Positions 34,359-43,594 of a stretch of 64,000 nt of DNA are shown here, piece by piece. The DNA comes from Phyllobacterium myrsinacearum. GTDB taxonomy: Bacteria; Pseudomonadota; Alphaproteobacteria; Rhizobiales; Rhizobiaceae. The notes below the pieces were generated by a model. It made no database searches and was not told the DNA's origin. It saw only the letters and a list, made by a program, of their open reading frames with translations. The first letter of the stretch is position 1; the number at the start of each line of letters is the position of its first letter. The stretch lies in NCBI RefSeq assembly GCF_002980555.1, contig NZ_PVBT01000005.1, positions 248,001 through 312,000 of the forward strand, in the 5' to 3' direction. A program made the translations under genes and the position numbers.

Positions 34359-36266
34359 TCAGTGCGCGGCTTTTTGGCGGATACGGCGCAGTTGCCTGTG
34401 AACGGTTGAACGGTCGACACCAAGCAGACGGGCCGCGGCAGAAATGTTTCCGTCCGTCGCCGCCAGTGCAGCGGTCAGCCGCGCATGTTCATCAAGCAGT
34501 TCGTGTCCGGTGCTGACCGGACAGTTCCCGGCGCGCCGCTGGATGTGCTCGGGAAGATCAGTGAGATCGACACAGCCGTTTTCACACAGGGCCGACGCAA
34601 CATCCAGAACATTGAAAAGCTCGCGGATATTGCCCGGCCAATCGTGCTGCCGCAACGCCAATACGGCTTGCGTTGAAACAACGGGAGCCGATCCCGTATC
34701 CGCCGTGCATTTCTTCAGGATTTCCGCGAGCAGCCAGTCAAAATCGCTGCGGTCCCGCAACGCCGGCAGTGACAGGGTGGCAGCGTTCAGGCGATAGAAC
34801 AGGTCCTGACGAAACGTGCCGTTACGCACGAGTTCGGCAAGGTCGCGGTGCGATGCGGAGAGGATGCGGACATTGACCGGTTTGGCGCGCGACGCCCCGA
34901 GAGGCAAAACCTCGCCTTCGGCCAGAACGCGCAAAAGCCGGCTCTGCAGCGCCACAGGCATGTCACCGATTTCATCGAGAAACAGCGTTCCGCCGTCGGC
35001 TTCCTCGACCAGCCCCTTGCGTCCTTTCGCCAGGGCTCCAGTAAAGGCACCTGGTGCATAGCCGAACAGTTCGCTCTCGATAAGCTGCTCCGGCATAGCT
35101 GCGCAATTGACGGCGATAAAGCGTCCGCTGGCACCGCTGCTGTCGTGGATGGCACGAGCCAGATATTCCTTGCCTGTTCCGGTTTCGCCCTGGATCAGAA
35201 TCGGCAATGACTTGCCGGCAAGCTTTGCCGCCTTTGTCTGCAGCCCAGCCAGATGCGGATCGCCGCCGCTCAACCGGCGCAGCGAGGCGGGGATGCGCTC
35301 CTGAACAACCGGCACGCCGCGCGAGGGGTAGTGCGGCTCTATCGCATGGGCGAACAGAACATTGCCGTCACGCGCAAACACCAGCCGGTCTTCGGAGGGC
35401 CTTGTGCGGGTGAGATTGCCGAGATCATCCACGTCCATATCGAAGAAGCGCGAAATGGACTGCCCGATCAGGTTCGCCGGACGGCGCCAGTCGAGCCCCG
35501 AGGCCCGCGCCATGATCTTTGCGCCATCATGGGTCATGCCGATAATGCGTCCCGCGCCGTCGATCGAGATCGCCGCCTCCGGATCGACGTCGAGAAACTC
35601 GGGAGAACGCGAAAACCGCAGCACCCATTCATTGCGTGTCTGGGCCATGAGATTGGCAAGCTCGATCCGCCGCGCTGTTGCCGTCACCAGATGCAGTGCC
35701 AAGTTCTGGCTCGCCTTGATCTGCGGTGAACGCAGCAGCGAAATATCAAGCACGGCCGACAGCTGCCCCTGCGCATCATAGATGGGCGCGGCAGTGCAGG
35801 TCAGCGGTGTGTGGGTGTTGTCAAAATGATCGGTCTGGTGGATCGTTAAGGGCTCGCCCGTTTCCAGGCAGGAGCCAACGGCGCAGGTGCCCGCCCGCGC
35901 CTCCGACCATTCCGAGCCGAGATAAAGGCCCGCCTTGCGCAGATTGTTGTCAAAGAGCGGATCGCCGAGGAATTCGACGGCGATCCCGTCGCGATCGGAC
36001 AACAGGAGCACGTAGTTCTGGCCGGCAACATGGCGAAACAGGTTTTCAAGCCCCGACCGCGCGATTGAAATCAGCTGCTCGGACTGCTGCCGGTGCTCGC
36101 GCAGCTGTGTTTCGGGAACGATATAAGCCTCGCATGCCTGTGCCGGGTCCAGCCTGTGCTGCTTGATGCAGCGCAACCAGGATTCGACCACGGTTTCATC
36201 GCGATCGGTCGAGCCTCCCAGACTTACCGTCTCGATTTCACGAATATGCTCCGAATGCAGCGACAT
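34359..36266 (-). CDS. Sigma-54-dependent AcoR-like transcriptional activator
   Basis: A 635-residue activator with all expected modules. Residues about 60-200 are a GAF domain (GTCAVGSCLETGEPLTIHQT). Residues about 225-320 are PAS-like (AAISIDGAGRIIGMTHDGAK). Residues 340-560 are the AAA+ domain with Walker A GETGTGKE (360-367), the sigma-54 contact loop GAFTGA (406-411) and Walker B GTLFLDEIGD. A Fis-type helix-turn-helix ends the protein (ATDGNISAAARLLGVDRSTV). It should activate the downstream dehydrogenase/monooxygenase operon from the enhancer palindromes in response to a diol or ketone. The absence of a receiver domain argues for direct ligand sensing by GAF. Confidence 0.93.
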   Translation of the reverse strand: MSLHSEHIREIETVSLGGSTDRDETVVESWLRCIKQHRLDPAQACEAYIVPETQLREHRQQSEQLISIARSGLENLFRHVAGQNYVLLLSDRDGIAVEFLGDPLFDNNLRKAGLYLGSEWSEARAGTCAVGSCLETGEPLTIHQTDHFDNTHTPLTCTAAPIYDAQGQLSAVLDISLLRSPQIKASQNLALHLVTATARRIELANLMAQTRNEWVLRFSRSPEFLDVDPEAAISIDGAGRIIGMTHDGAKIMARASGLDWRRPANLIGQSISRFFDMDVDDLGNLTRTRPSEDRLVFARDGNVLFAHAIEPHYPSRGVPVVQERIPASLRRLSGGDPHLAGLQTKAAKLAGKSLPILIQGETGTGKEYLARAIHDSSGASGRFIAVNCAAMPEQLIESELFGYAPGAFTGALAKGRKGLVEEADGGTLFLDEIGDMPVALQSRLLRVLAEGEVLPLGASRAKPVNVRILSASHRDLAELVRNGTFRQDLFYRLNAATLSLPALRDRSDFDWLLAEILKKCTADTGSAPVVSTQAVLALRQHDWPGNIRELFNVLDVASALCENGCVDLTDLPEHIQRRAGNCPVSTGHELLDEHARLTAALAATDGNISAAARLLGVDRSTVHRQLRRIRQKAAH

Positions 36267-36417
36267 GAGATTTTGCCATGCGCCTCCCAGCGCACCGCTC
36301 TCCCTTCTTCAGCCAGGCCAGTCTGCACGAGTTGCGCCAATTGTAAATGCGCAAGGGCTTCACAACCAATGCAACCGCAAGCCAAGCTGCTGTGCCGCCG
36401 CCGGAATAACCGGCGCC

Positions 36418-37260
36418 CTAACCCGCGCGCCGGATGGCCAGAATGTCGGCGAGGAAATTCTGAACGTGGTCGAGCACCTGCATCCGGTCGTGCGAAATGC
36501 CGGGAACAAGATCGAATTTCACCGCCACACCGGCATTTTCAAACGAGCGCCGCAGCGATGACAGCCGCTCGGGCCGCGTGCGCCCCGCATCATTTGCTCC
36601 CGGCATCCAATTCGTGCTGCCCTCCGCAATGGTGATTTCCCATGTTTCCAGATCGGCATCGCCGACGACCATATGCATGGGAATACGGGCCAGCCCCTCC
36701 CGGTCGAACCTGATGCCAAATCGTTCCTGCAGATTGCGGATGCCCACCCACCAGTCCTTGTCCGGATCAAGCAGGGTCACCGAACCAGGCGCACCGATTG
36801 ATGCGGCCCAAAGTTTTTGCGGATGCAGTATGGCAAAGCGGTGGGTGAAGTGACCGCCGCCGGAGAACCCGAACATGGCGAACATATCCCAATTCTGCTG
36901 GTATTTTGCGGCGACCTCCGCAACCATGTCCAGAAGAAGAAGATCGTAGCGGATATCGCCCTCGATCATGAACTTGTAGCCGCTGCGCGCATCATCGCCC
37001 CGGACGCCGACGGGGAAAACGGGGCAAAGAATGGCGCAGTTGTTCCAGCGGCCGAATTCGGCAAAGCCATCGCGGAAATCGAGAAACGATGTGCGTCCCG
37101 TACCGTGCACAGCCACCAGAAGATCGACCTTCCCGCCCTCGCCTGCAATGGGAGGCACGTAAAGGCAATAATGAAACCGGGGATCGGATTTGCAGGCAAA
37201 AATGGCCGTGCGGCCAAGATCATAGATCGCTTGCGCCCGGCTTTCGGATGATGGTGACAT
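36418..37260 (-). CDS. Alpha/beta hydrolase (PHB depolymerase/prolyl oligopeptidase-like)
   Basis: A 280-residue cytosolic hydrolase without a signal peptide. The core strand is VDLLVAVHGTGRTSFLDF (oxyanion region HGTGR). The nucleophile elbow is MFGFSGGGHFTHRF (GFSGG). The acid is probably in MVVGDADLETWEI, and the final His is in GISHDRMQVL. It ends a six-gene operon with a C45 hydrolase and a peptide-type ABC transporter, 21 bases after the ATPase gene. It may cleave an ester or amide in the imported compound. The ATG at 37260 has GAGGA upstream. Confidence 0.85.
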   Translation of the reverse strand: MSPSSESRAQAIYDLGRTAIFACKSDPRFHYCLYVPPIAGEGGKVDLLVAVHGTGRTSFLDFRDGFAEFGRWNNCAILCPVFPVGVRGDDARSGYKFMIEGDIRYDLLLLDMVAEVAAKYQQNWDMFAMFGFSGGGHFTHRFAILHPQKLWAASIGAPGSVTLLDPDKDWWVGIRNLQERFGIRFDREGLARIPMHMVVGDADLETWEITIAEGSTNWMPGANDAGRTRPERLSSLRRSFENAGVAVKFDLVPGISHDRMQVLDHVQNFLADILAIRRAG

Positions 37261-37281
37261 GCTATTCCTCACGACAATGTT

Positions 37282-38952
37282 TCAAGGCCGGCCACCGGCC
37301 GATTTCCTGCCAACCTCGTCAAAACGCCATCCCAGTTCGACGCCACCATTGTCGGTGCTGAACAGAGCCGGAATGGCCTGCAGCAGTTTGCGGGTATAGT
37401 CCTGTTGCGGATGATCGAAGATCGCGTCACGGCTGCCCTCTTCAACGATGACGCCATTGTTCATGACGATCACCCGGTCGGCGATCTGTTCGACCACCGC
37501 CAGATCGTGGCTGATGAACAGGCACGAGAAGCCGTGTTTTCGCTGCAGCTCGGCGAACAGCTTGAGCACCTGCGCGCGGACCGTCACATCCAGCGCCGAA
37601 ACCGGCTCGTCGGCAATGACGAATTGCGGCCGCCTGACAACGGCGCGGGCAATGGCCACGCGCTGGCGCTGGCCGCCGGAAAGCTGGTGCGGGAAACGCG
37701 TAGCGAACGCTGCAGACAGGCCCACCTCGTCAAGCACCTCCGCAACGCGGGCGCTCTTCTCTTTGCTCGTCAGTTCCGTGGAATGGCGGAGCGCTTCCCC
37801 GATCAGGCTGCCTATCGTCATGCGCGGATCAAGCGAGGAGTAAGGATCCTGAAACACCATCTGGCAATTGAGCCGATAATCCGCATAGTCCGCCGCCGAT
37901 GGCTGGACGGACTTGCCATTGAAGAGGATCTGGCCGTCCGTCGGTTCGATCAATCCGGCAATGGTGCGTCCCAGCGTGGTCTTGCCCGATCCCGATCCGC
38001 CGACCACCGCAACGACCTCTCCGGGCATCACACTCAGGCTGACACCGTTCAGAGCCCGCTTGGGCTGCCCCTTGCGCAACAGGCTCCGGCGCGCGGCAAA
38101 GTCGACGATGAGGCCGTCAACGGTGATCCTTGCCATGGGCGAAACCTCTACAGCTCTTGCAGGCATGCGGTGCGGCAGGGCGGAAAGCAGTTTGCGGGTA
38201 TAGGGATGCTGCGGTGCGCGCAGCAGATCCCGGGTATCCCCCTGCTCGACGATTTCGCCCTGCGACATGACCACGACCCGGTCTGAATATTTTGCCACCA
38301 TCGCCAGATCGTGGCTGATCATCAGAACCGCCGTGTTGTTCTCACGCGTCAGGTCAACCATCAGTTCGAGCACATCGCGCTGGACGACGGCATCCAATGC
38401 GGTGGTCGGCTCATCGGCAATCAGCAAGGCTGGTTTGAGCAACATCACGGCAGCCAGCATGATGCGCTGGCGCATGCCGCCGGAAAAATGATGCGGCATG
38501 GCCGCGAGCGCCGTCCGCGGGTCGCTCAGGCCAACCCGGGCCAGCATGTCGACAATGAGCCTGTGGCGCTCCCGTCCCGTCAGCCGCCGGTGCAGCCGCA
38601 GCCCTTCTTCCAGCTGGCGGCCGATTGTCATCGACGGATTGAGGGATGTCATCGGCTCCTGAAAAACCATGCCGATCCGGGCACCGCGCAATGCCTGCAG
38701 ATCGCGCTTGTGCATGCCGCCGATTTCCCGGCCTTCGAAACATATCGTTCCCGCGGTACGCTGCACCGCGGGCGGATTGAGGGCGATGACCGCACGGGCT
38801 GCCATCGACTTTCCCGAACCGGACTCGCCGACAATCCCGACGATCTCACCCGCTTTGACATCGAAGCTGATGGTCTTGAGTATTTTGATTCCCGTGCGTG
38901 CCACTTCGAGGGAAAGTCCGCGCACGTCGAGCAGTGGTGCGTTCTCCTGCAT
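37282..38952 (-). CDS. Peptide/nickel-type ABC transporter, fused double ATP-binding protein
   Basis: A 556-residue protein with two complete ABC ATPase domains, the DppD-DppF fusion type (as in GsiA). The first has Walker A GESGSGKSM, signature HFSGGMRQRIMLAAVM and Walker B LLIADEPTTALD. The second has [26 protein letters not shown] and FVIADEPVSALD. Oligopeptide-type C-terminal extensions follow each (HPYTRKLLSALPHRMP and QQDYTRKLLQAIPALF). It powers the permeases encoded immediately upstream (gap of two bases). Confidence 0.93.
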   Translation of the reverse strand: MQENAPLLDVRGLSLEVARTGIKILKTISFDVKAGEIVGIVGESGSGKSMAARAVIALNPPAVQRTAGTICFEGREIGGMHKRDLQALRGARIGMVFQEPMTSLNPSMTIGRQLEEGLRLHRRLTGRERHRLIVDMLARVGLSDPRTALAAMPHHFSGGMRQRIMLAAVMLLKPALLIADEPTTALDAVVQRDVLELMVDLTRENNTAVLMISHDLAMVAKYSDRVVVMSQGEIVEQGDTRDLLRAPQHPYTRKLLSALPHRMPARAVEVSPMARITVDGLIVDFAARRSLLRKGQPKRALNGVSLSVMPGEVVAVVGGSGSGKTTLGRTIAGLIEPTDGQILFNGKSVQPSAADYADYRLNCQMVFQDPYSSLDPRMTIGSLIGEALRHSTELTSKEKSARVAEVLDEVGLSAAFATRFPHQLSGGQRQRVAIARAVVRRPQFVIADEPVSALDVTVRAQVLKLFAELQRKHGFSCLFISHDLAVVEQIADRVIVMNNGVIVEEGSRDAIFDHPQQDYTRKLLQAIPALFSTDNGGVELGWRFDEVGRKSAGGRP

Positions 38953-38954
38953 CG

Positions 38955-39767
38955 TCAGCCCCTCATCCTTGGATCAAGTTTGTCACGCAGCGCATCGCCG
39001 AGAAGATTGATCCCGAGCAGGGTCAGTGAGATGCAGAGACCGGGAAATATGGCCAGCCACACCGCCTGGGATATGAAGGGCCGTCCGCTCGCCAGCATGT
39101 TGCCCCATGTCGGCGCGGGCGGCGGCACGCCGAGGCCGAGGAAGCTGAGCGCGCTTTCGGCAAGCAGCACCCAGCCGAACATCGACGTGGCGAGGACCGT
39201 AAGCGGTGCGACACAGTTGGGCAGGATGTGGCGGCCCATCGTATAGGCGTTCGAATTGCCCATGACCCGCGAGGCCTCGATGAATTCCCGCTCGCGCAAT
39301 GACAGGACGTTGCCGCGGACAATCCGCACGACAGTCGGGGTATAGGCGAGGCCAAGCGCCAGAATGATGCCATACTTGTTCGCCCCGACAATCGCGAGCA
39401 GGCCGAGCGCCAGGAGGATGCCGGGGAAGGCAAGCAGCGCGTCATTGAAGGTCATGACGATGCGATCGACCCAGCCGCGGAAATAGCCCGTCAATATCCC
39501 GATCAGGGTGCCGGCGGTTACGGCCAGCGCCACGGTGAGCAGGCTTATCCAGAAACTGGTCGCCGCTCCGGCCAGCAGCCGGCTGAGCACATCACGGCCG
39601 AACTCGTCCGTTCCCAGCCAATGGGCAGCACTTGGCCCGGCAAGCCTGAGTTTGAAGTTGAGGCCGAGCGGATCATAGGGCGTCCACACCGCCCCCATGA
39701 ACGCTCCGGCCAGCAATGTTCCAATCAGTGCGCTACCGAGAAGCGCGTTCGGAGCCAGATTTCTCAT
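38955..39767 (-). CDS. Peptide-type ABC transporter permease (DppC-like)
   Basis: A 270-residue permease. The N-terminal helix is followed by the DppC-type periplasmic loop (SAAHWLGTDEFGRDVLSRLL). The cytoplasmic coupling loop is EFIEASRVMGNSNAYTMGRH. It ends with LLGDALRDKLDPRMRG, the classical DppC/OppC C-terminus. It overlaps the partner permease gene by four bases (ATGA), which indicates translational coupling. Confidence 0.93.
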   Translation of the reverse strand: MRNLAPNALLGSALIGTLLAGAFMGAVWTPYDPLGLNFKLRLAGPSAAHWLGTDEFGRDVLSRLLAGAATSFWISLLTVALAVTAGTLIGILTGYFRGWVDRIVMTFNDALLAFPGILLALGLLAIVGANKYGIILALGLAYTPTVVRIVRGNVLSLREREFIEASRVMGNSNAYTMGRHILPNCVAPLTVLATSMFGWVLLAESALSFLGLGVPPPAPTWGNMLASGRPFISQAVWLAIFPGLCISLTLLGINLLGDALRDKLDPRMRG

Positions 39768-40708
39768 TCGGCAGTCACCCTCGGATCAAATAGGGGATAA
39801 AACAGATCGACGACGAGGTTCACCAGCACATACACCGTTGCAATGAGCAGGAGGCAGCCCTGGATGACGGGATAGTCCCTGGCGAAAATGGCATCGACAA
39901 GCAGACGCCCGAGACCGGGTATGGTGAACACCGTTTCAACCACAGCGATACCGCCGAGCAGATTGCCGAGGACGATGCCGATCAGGGTCCAGGTCGGGCC
40001 AAAGGCATTCTTGAAGGCGTGCCGCCAGAGAACTGCGGATTCCGACAGGCCCTTGGCCCGGGCGTGGGTAATGTAATCCAGCTGCATGACTTCCAGCGTC
40101 GAGGCGCGCGCCATGCGCAGGATCACACCGATCTCATGCAGGAAAAGCGTTACCACCGGCAGGATGATATAGAGCAGTCCCTGCGGAAGATTCTGTGACA
40201 TGGAGACATAGCCAAGCACCGGAAGCCAACCCATCTTCAGCCCGAAAAACAGCAGCAGGAGCAGCCCCATCCAGAACGCCGGAATGGAGAGCAGGATGGT
40301 TGCACCGCCGACCAGTGCCACGTCCGTCATGCTGTTTTGCCGCCAGGCCGCGATCATCCCTGCCGGTACGGCAACAATGCTGGCCAGGAAAACCGCAATC
40401 AGCACGATTTCCGCACTGATGCGCAGGCGTGCCAGTATCAGCGGCAGAACCTCCTGCTGATTGGTGATCGACCGGCCAAAATCCCCGTGCAGCAGATTAC
40501 CGAGCCAGATCGCAAACTGGGCGGGAATGGGCTGATCGAGCCCCAGCCTGGCGCGCAGATCCGCAAGGCTCGCCGGATCCGCCAGGTCACCCAGCATCAG
40601 CGATGCCGGATCACCGGGAATGAGGCGGATGAGAAAGAACACGGACACCGCCACGATGAACAATGTCGGGATTGCTGTGCCAATGCGGGTAATGGCGAAC
40701 TTCAGCAT
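39764..40708 (-). CDS. Peptide-type ABC transporter permease (DppB-like)
   Basis: A 314-residue permease with the DppB signature N-terminus (AVSVFFLIRLIPGDPASLML), the segment QFAIWLGNLLHGDFGRSI, coupling loop DYITHARAKGLSESAVLWRH and terminal VDLFYPLFDPRVTAE. It pairs with the DppC-like protein. The gene is 32 bases downstream of the binding-protein gene. Confidence 0.93.
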   Translation of the reverse strand: MLKFAITRIGTAIPTLFIVAVSVFFLIRLIPGDPASLMLGDLADPASLADLRARLGLDQPIPAQFAIWLGNLLHGDFGRSITNQQEVLPLILARLRISAEIVLIAVFLASIVAVPAGMIAAWRQNSMTDVALVGGATILLSIPAFWMGLLLLLFFGLKMGWLPVLGYVSMSQNLPQGLLYIILPVVTLFLHEIGVILRMARASTLEVMQLDYITHARAKGLSESAVLWRHAFKNAFGPTWTLIGIVLGNLLGGIAVVETVFTIPGLGRLLVDAIFARDYPVIQGCLLLIATVYVLVNLVVDLFYPLFDPRVTAE

Positions 40709-40740
40709 GCTGACCTCTCAAGCCTGCGGGAACGCGGCCA

Positions 40741-42282
40741 CTATTGTTCGAGACTGAGTTCCCAAAGACGCAGCTTGGACTGCCAGACAGGCGTGCCCTT
40801 CAGCCGTTTGCCGTTGACGGTTTCGCCGGTCCCGTTGCAGTAAATGATCAGGGGAACATCGTGCAGCAGCTTTTTGTGAAGCTCGTCGAAGATGGCCTGC
40901 CGCTGCGCCTGATCCGACACTTCCATGGCTTTGGCAATCAGCTCCAGCGCTTCGGGGTTGTCCCAGACCTTGCGCGGCTGTTTGTCCTTGGGCCCGGAGA
41001 ACTGCTCGAAGCTCAGAGCCGGATCGAGGCGCGCGGAATAGGAGAAGGACATCATCTGGTATTTGCCGGAATTGTAGCGGTCGAGCTGTGTTGACCAATC
41101 GAGGACCTCAATGCGGGCATTGATCCCCACGGCCTGAAGCATGGCCTGTGCCACCACCGCCGCATCGAAACTTGGTGCGGTGGGCCGCTTGTTGGCGATG
41201 ATGTTGATTTCCTCGCCCTTGTAGCCGGCCTTGGCGAGCAGGTCCGCCACCTTTGCCGGATCAGGGGCGAAGGCTTCTTTCTGGATGTCGCTGTAGTAGC
41301 GCGAGCCGGGGAAGATGGCGGAATTGTTGGGACGGCCGGTACCGTTGGTCGCCTGTGCGACAAGGGTCGGAAGATCGAGCGCCGCAGCAATGGCTTGCCG
41401 CATCTCCACCTTGGAAAGCAGCGGATCCCTGGTCTGCATCAGGAATGTATGCTTGGAGGCTTCCGCTCCTGCTGTCACGGTGAAATTCGCATTGGCTGAA
41501 AACTCCGGAATGTCGGTGCTTAGAACCGATGCGACGTCAAGGGCGCCGGACAAAAGTCCGGCTTTCACCGTGGCCGGATCTGGCACGACGAGGAATTTGA
41601 TTTCCTTGATCAGCGGGCGCTTGGAGCCGACATAGCCATCGGCCTTGTCTCCCGCTGGCGACACGTAGTTTTCAAAGGCGTCGAGGGTGATGTATTCCCC
41701 GCGCTTCCAGTTGCCAAACTTGTATGGGCCGGTGCCGATGGGCCTGTCCCAGCTTCCGTCAGCCTTGACAGACGCTTTCTGCAGCACGGCGGTCATTCCG
41801 CAATCCGTGCGCGCCAGCGTGTCGAGAAAAATCGCGCTCGGGTGATTGATCTTCATGACCACGGTTTGCGGGTCGGGCGTCGTGACGGCATCCACCTTGA
41901 GACCGTTGCGGCCGTCAAATTCCGGCAGGCAGCGCCACTCGGTCTTGGGGTCCATGTAGCGGGTCCAGCTCCACAGCACATCGGCGGCGGTCAACGGTTC
42001 GCCATTGTGAAAGGTGACGCCGGACCTGAGCTTGAATGTATAGGTCAGCCCATCCGGCGAAAGCTCGAAGCTTTGCGCAAGCAGCGGACCGACGGAGCCG
42101 TCTTCCTTGTAGCCGACAAGCCCCTCCACCGTGTGCAGAACCACCGCATCCGTATAATCGTCACGGTTGACACCGGGATTGGAACTGCGAATGTCAGCCG
42201 GAATTGCCGCCGTGATCGACTGGGCGGCGGCGGGGACCGCAAGCAGCCCCAATGCCAATGACATCAAAATAGCATTCTTCAT
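40741..42282 (-). CDS. Peptide-type ABC transporter solute-binding protein (family 5)
   Basis: A 513-residue family 5 binding protein (DppA/OppA/NikA type). With the start at 42282 the signal peptide is KNAILMSLALGLLAVPAAAQ. Family motifs are LLAQSFELSPDGLTYTFKLR, VTFHNGEPLTAADVLWSW and RPIGTGPYKFGNWKRGEYI. An ATG seven codons upstream is also possible. Its neighbours, a C45 hydrolase before and an alpha/beta hydrolase after, suggest the ligand is a peptide-like or N-acylated compound rather than nickel. Confidence 0.92.
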   Translation of the reverse strand: MKNAILMSLALGLLAVPAAAQSITAAIPADIRSSNPGVNRDDYTDAVVLHTVEGLVGYKEDGSVGPLLAQSFELSPDGLTYTFKLRSGVTFHNGEPLTAADVLWSWTRYMDPKTEWRCLPEFDGRNGLKVDAVTTPDPQTVVMKINHPSAIFLDTLARTDCGMTAVLQKASVKADGSWDRPIGTGPYKFGNWKRGEYITLDAFENYVSPAGDKADGYVGSKRPLIKEIKFLVVPDPATVKAGLLSGALDVASVLSTDIPEFSANANFTVTAGAEASKHTFLMQTRDPLLSKVEMRQAIAAALDLPTLVAQATNGTGRPNNSAIFPGSRYYSDIQKEAFAPDPAKVADLLAKAGYKGEEINIIANKRPTAPSFDAAVVAQAMLQAVGINARIEVLDWSTQLDRYNSGKYQMMSFSYSARLDPALSFEQFSGPKDKQPRKVWDNPEALELIAKAMEVSDQAQRQAIFDELHKKLLHDVPLIIYCNGTGETVNGKRLKGTPVWQSKLRLWELSLEQ

Positions 42283-42349
42283 GTTCTGAACCCCATTATT
42301 CATCCGGGCTTAGGTGCCCGTTGGTTGAAGAAGGAAAGATTTCCGTCCT

Positions 42350-43495
42350 TTAAGCGGCTGCGACTTGAACCGGCTCCGACCGAAGGCTGTAGCGGGTGAA
42401 GTTGCGGTTGATGGCCGGCAGGCATGCAACCTCCATGGTGCCGCTGGCGGGGTGCATGATGACCATGGCAACCGTGGCCGAAAGATTGCCTTCGGTGTTC
42501 AATCTCGGCGGCCTGCAAACGGCATAGGGCGTCAGAAAGTCATCGAAGAAGGCGCGCTTAATATCGGCGATGCCGAGTTTTTCCCCGGCTTCCTCCAGTA
42601 TCTTGCGCACGCGCCAGTCCCGGTATGGGCTTTCCGGCACATGCGGCAGCCCCGTATCCCGCAGTTTCGACAGTGCCACGGGACTCACCCAGTGATTGGC
42701 GTGAACAACCAGACCATTGGCCGGCAATATCTGGAACACCTCGTCAGGTGCGCATTCAAGATCGATGGCAAAGCCCGCGCCGGTCGAGAGGATCATGTTG
42801 TTGGAACAAGCCTTCGGCGTTCCCGCCACCGCCCGCATCGCAAGGGCAAAATGCTCCTGCTCCAATGCCTTGCGACGGATCAGCGCCAGGGGAACACCCT
42901 GCTGCCGGTAGTCGCGATCGGATTCAAGATAGTTTGCAGTGATGCAGACACCGGCGCTGTTCATGCCGTTCCGCGCAAGACCGCCTGCTTCGACGAATGT
43001 CAGGAAATCAGGGCCGTCCTCCTGTAGAACCCGCAGGACAATGGCCGTCTCGGCGCACTCCGTCTTCCAGTCCCAGTTCTGGCCATGAATGACGGTGCCA
43101 TCCAGGCTTCTCTCGGGAAGAATGACCGCCCCGGTGCACCCGTCATCGATCTCATCCTCTTCGTCCAGTGGCGCGTTCTTTTCCAGACGCGCCTTGGCAA
43201 TGACTTCAGTGCGGGCATTGATCATGACGATATCGTCGAAAGCAACGCCGGCGCCCTCGGCGATGCCGCGCATCTCCTCGATGTAGTGCGCACCGAAATT
43301 CGCAATTTCACCGGCAAACTCCTCGATGAGGCGGGTCTTTTCCGCTGCGCTGTAGCCCAGCTTGGCAAGCTGGTCGCCATACAGCGCAACACTTTTTTTC
43401 ACACGCTCGGGTACCGCAGCGCCGTATTGGCGCCCGCGCTCAAATGGCGTCCCTGAGACGGTTACGAAGGGAAAGGATGTCGGATAGGAATTCAT
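42350..43495 (-). CDS. C45 family Ntn-hydrolase (acyl-CoA:6-APA acyltransferase-like)
   Basis: A 381-residue peptidase C45 homologue. The predicted autoproteolytic site and N-terminal nucleophile is C120 in DEIDDGCTGAVILP, as in isopenicillin N acyltransferase (GCT). The N-terminal part shows GTPFERGRQYGAAVPERVKK, typical of the family. Further motifs are HGQNWDWKTEC and EAGGLARNGMNSAGVCITAN. Family members hydrolyse or transfer acyl or beta-alanyl amides (penicillin, carcinine, beta-alanyl-dopamine). There is no signal peptide. It is the first gene of the operon, divergent from the GntR gene. Confidence 0.88.
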   Translation of the reverse strand: MNSYPTSFPFVTVSGTPFERGRQYGAAVPERVKKSVALYGDQLAKLGYSAAEKTRLIEEFAGEIANFGAHYIEEMRGIAEGAGVAFDDIVMINARTEVIAKARLEKNAPLDEEDEIDDGCTGAVILPERSLDGTVIHGQNWDWKTECAETAIVLRVLQEDGPDFLTFVEAGGLARNGMNSAGVCITANYLESDRDYRQQGVPLALIRRKALEQEHFALAMRAVAGTPKACSNNMILSTGAGFAIDLECAPDEVFQILPANGLVVHANHWVSPVALSKLRDTGLPHVPESPYRDWRVRKILEEAGEKLGIADIKRAFFDDFLTPYAVCRPPRLNTEGNLSATVAMVIMHPASGTMEVACLPAINRNFTRYSLRSEPVQVAAA

Positions 43496-43509
43496 CGTTG
43501 CGCCTTATA

Positions 43510-43545
43510 GTGTATTTTGTTTAATTTACGTACACTTTAATACAC
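43510..43545. promoter_or_regulatory. Inverted repeat in the C45/GntR divergent promoter
   Basis: GTGTATT (43510-43516) and AATACAC (43539-43545) are perfect inverted arms 22 bases apart. A GTAC core lies between them at 43530-43533. The region is strongly AT-rich against GC-rich surroundings. It is the probable operator of the adjacent GntR regulator; the wide spacing might fit its two DNA-binding domains. Confidence 0.5.
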
Positions 43546-43594
43546 AATGATTGCGTGTCAATTGGCTTTTATGCAAAAATAAGCCGCATAGGAT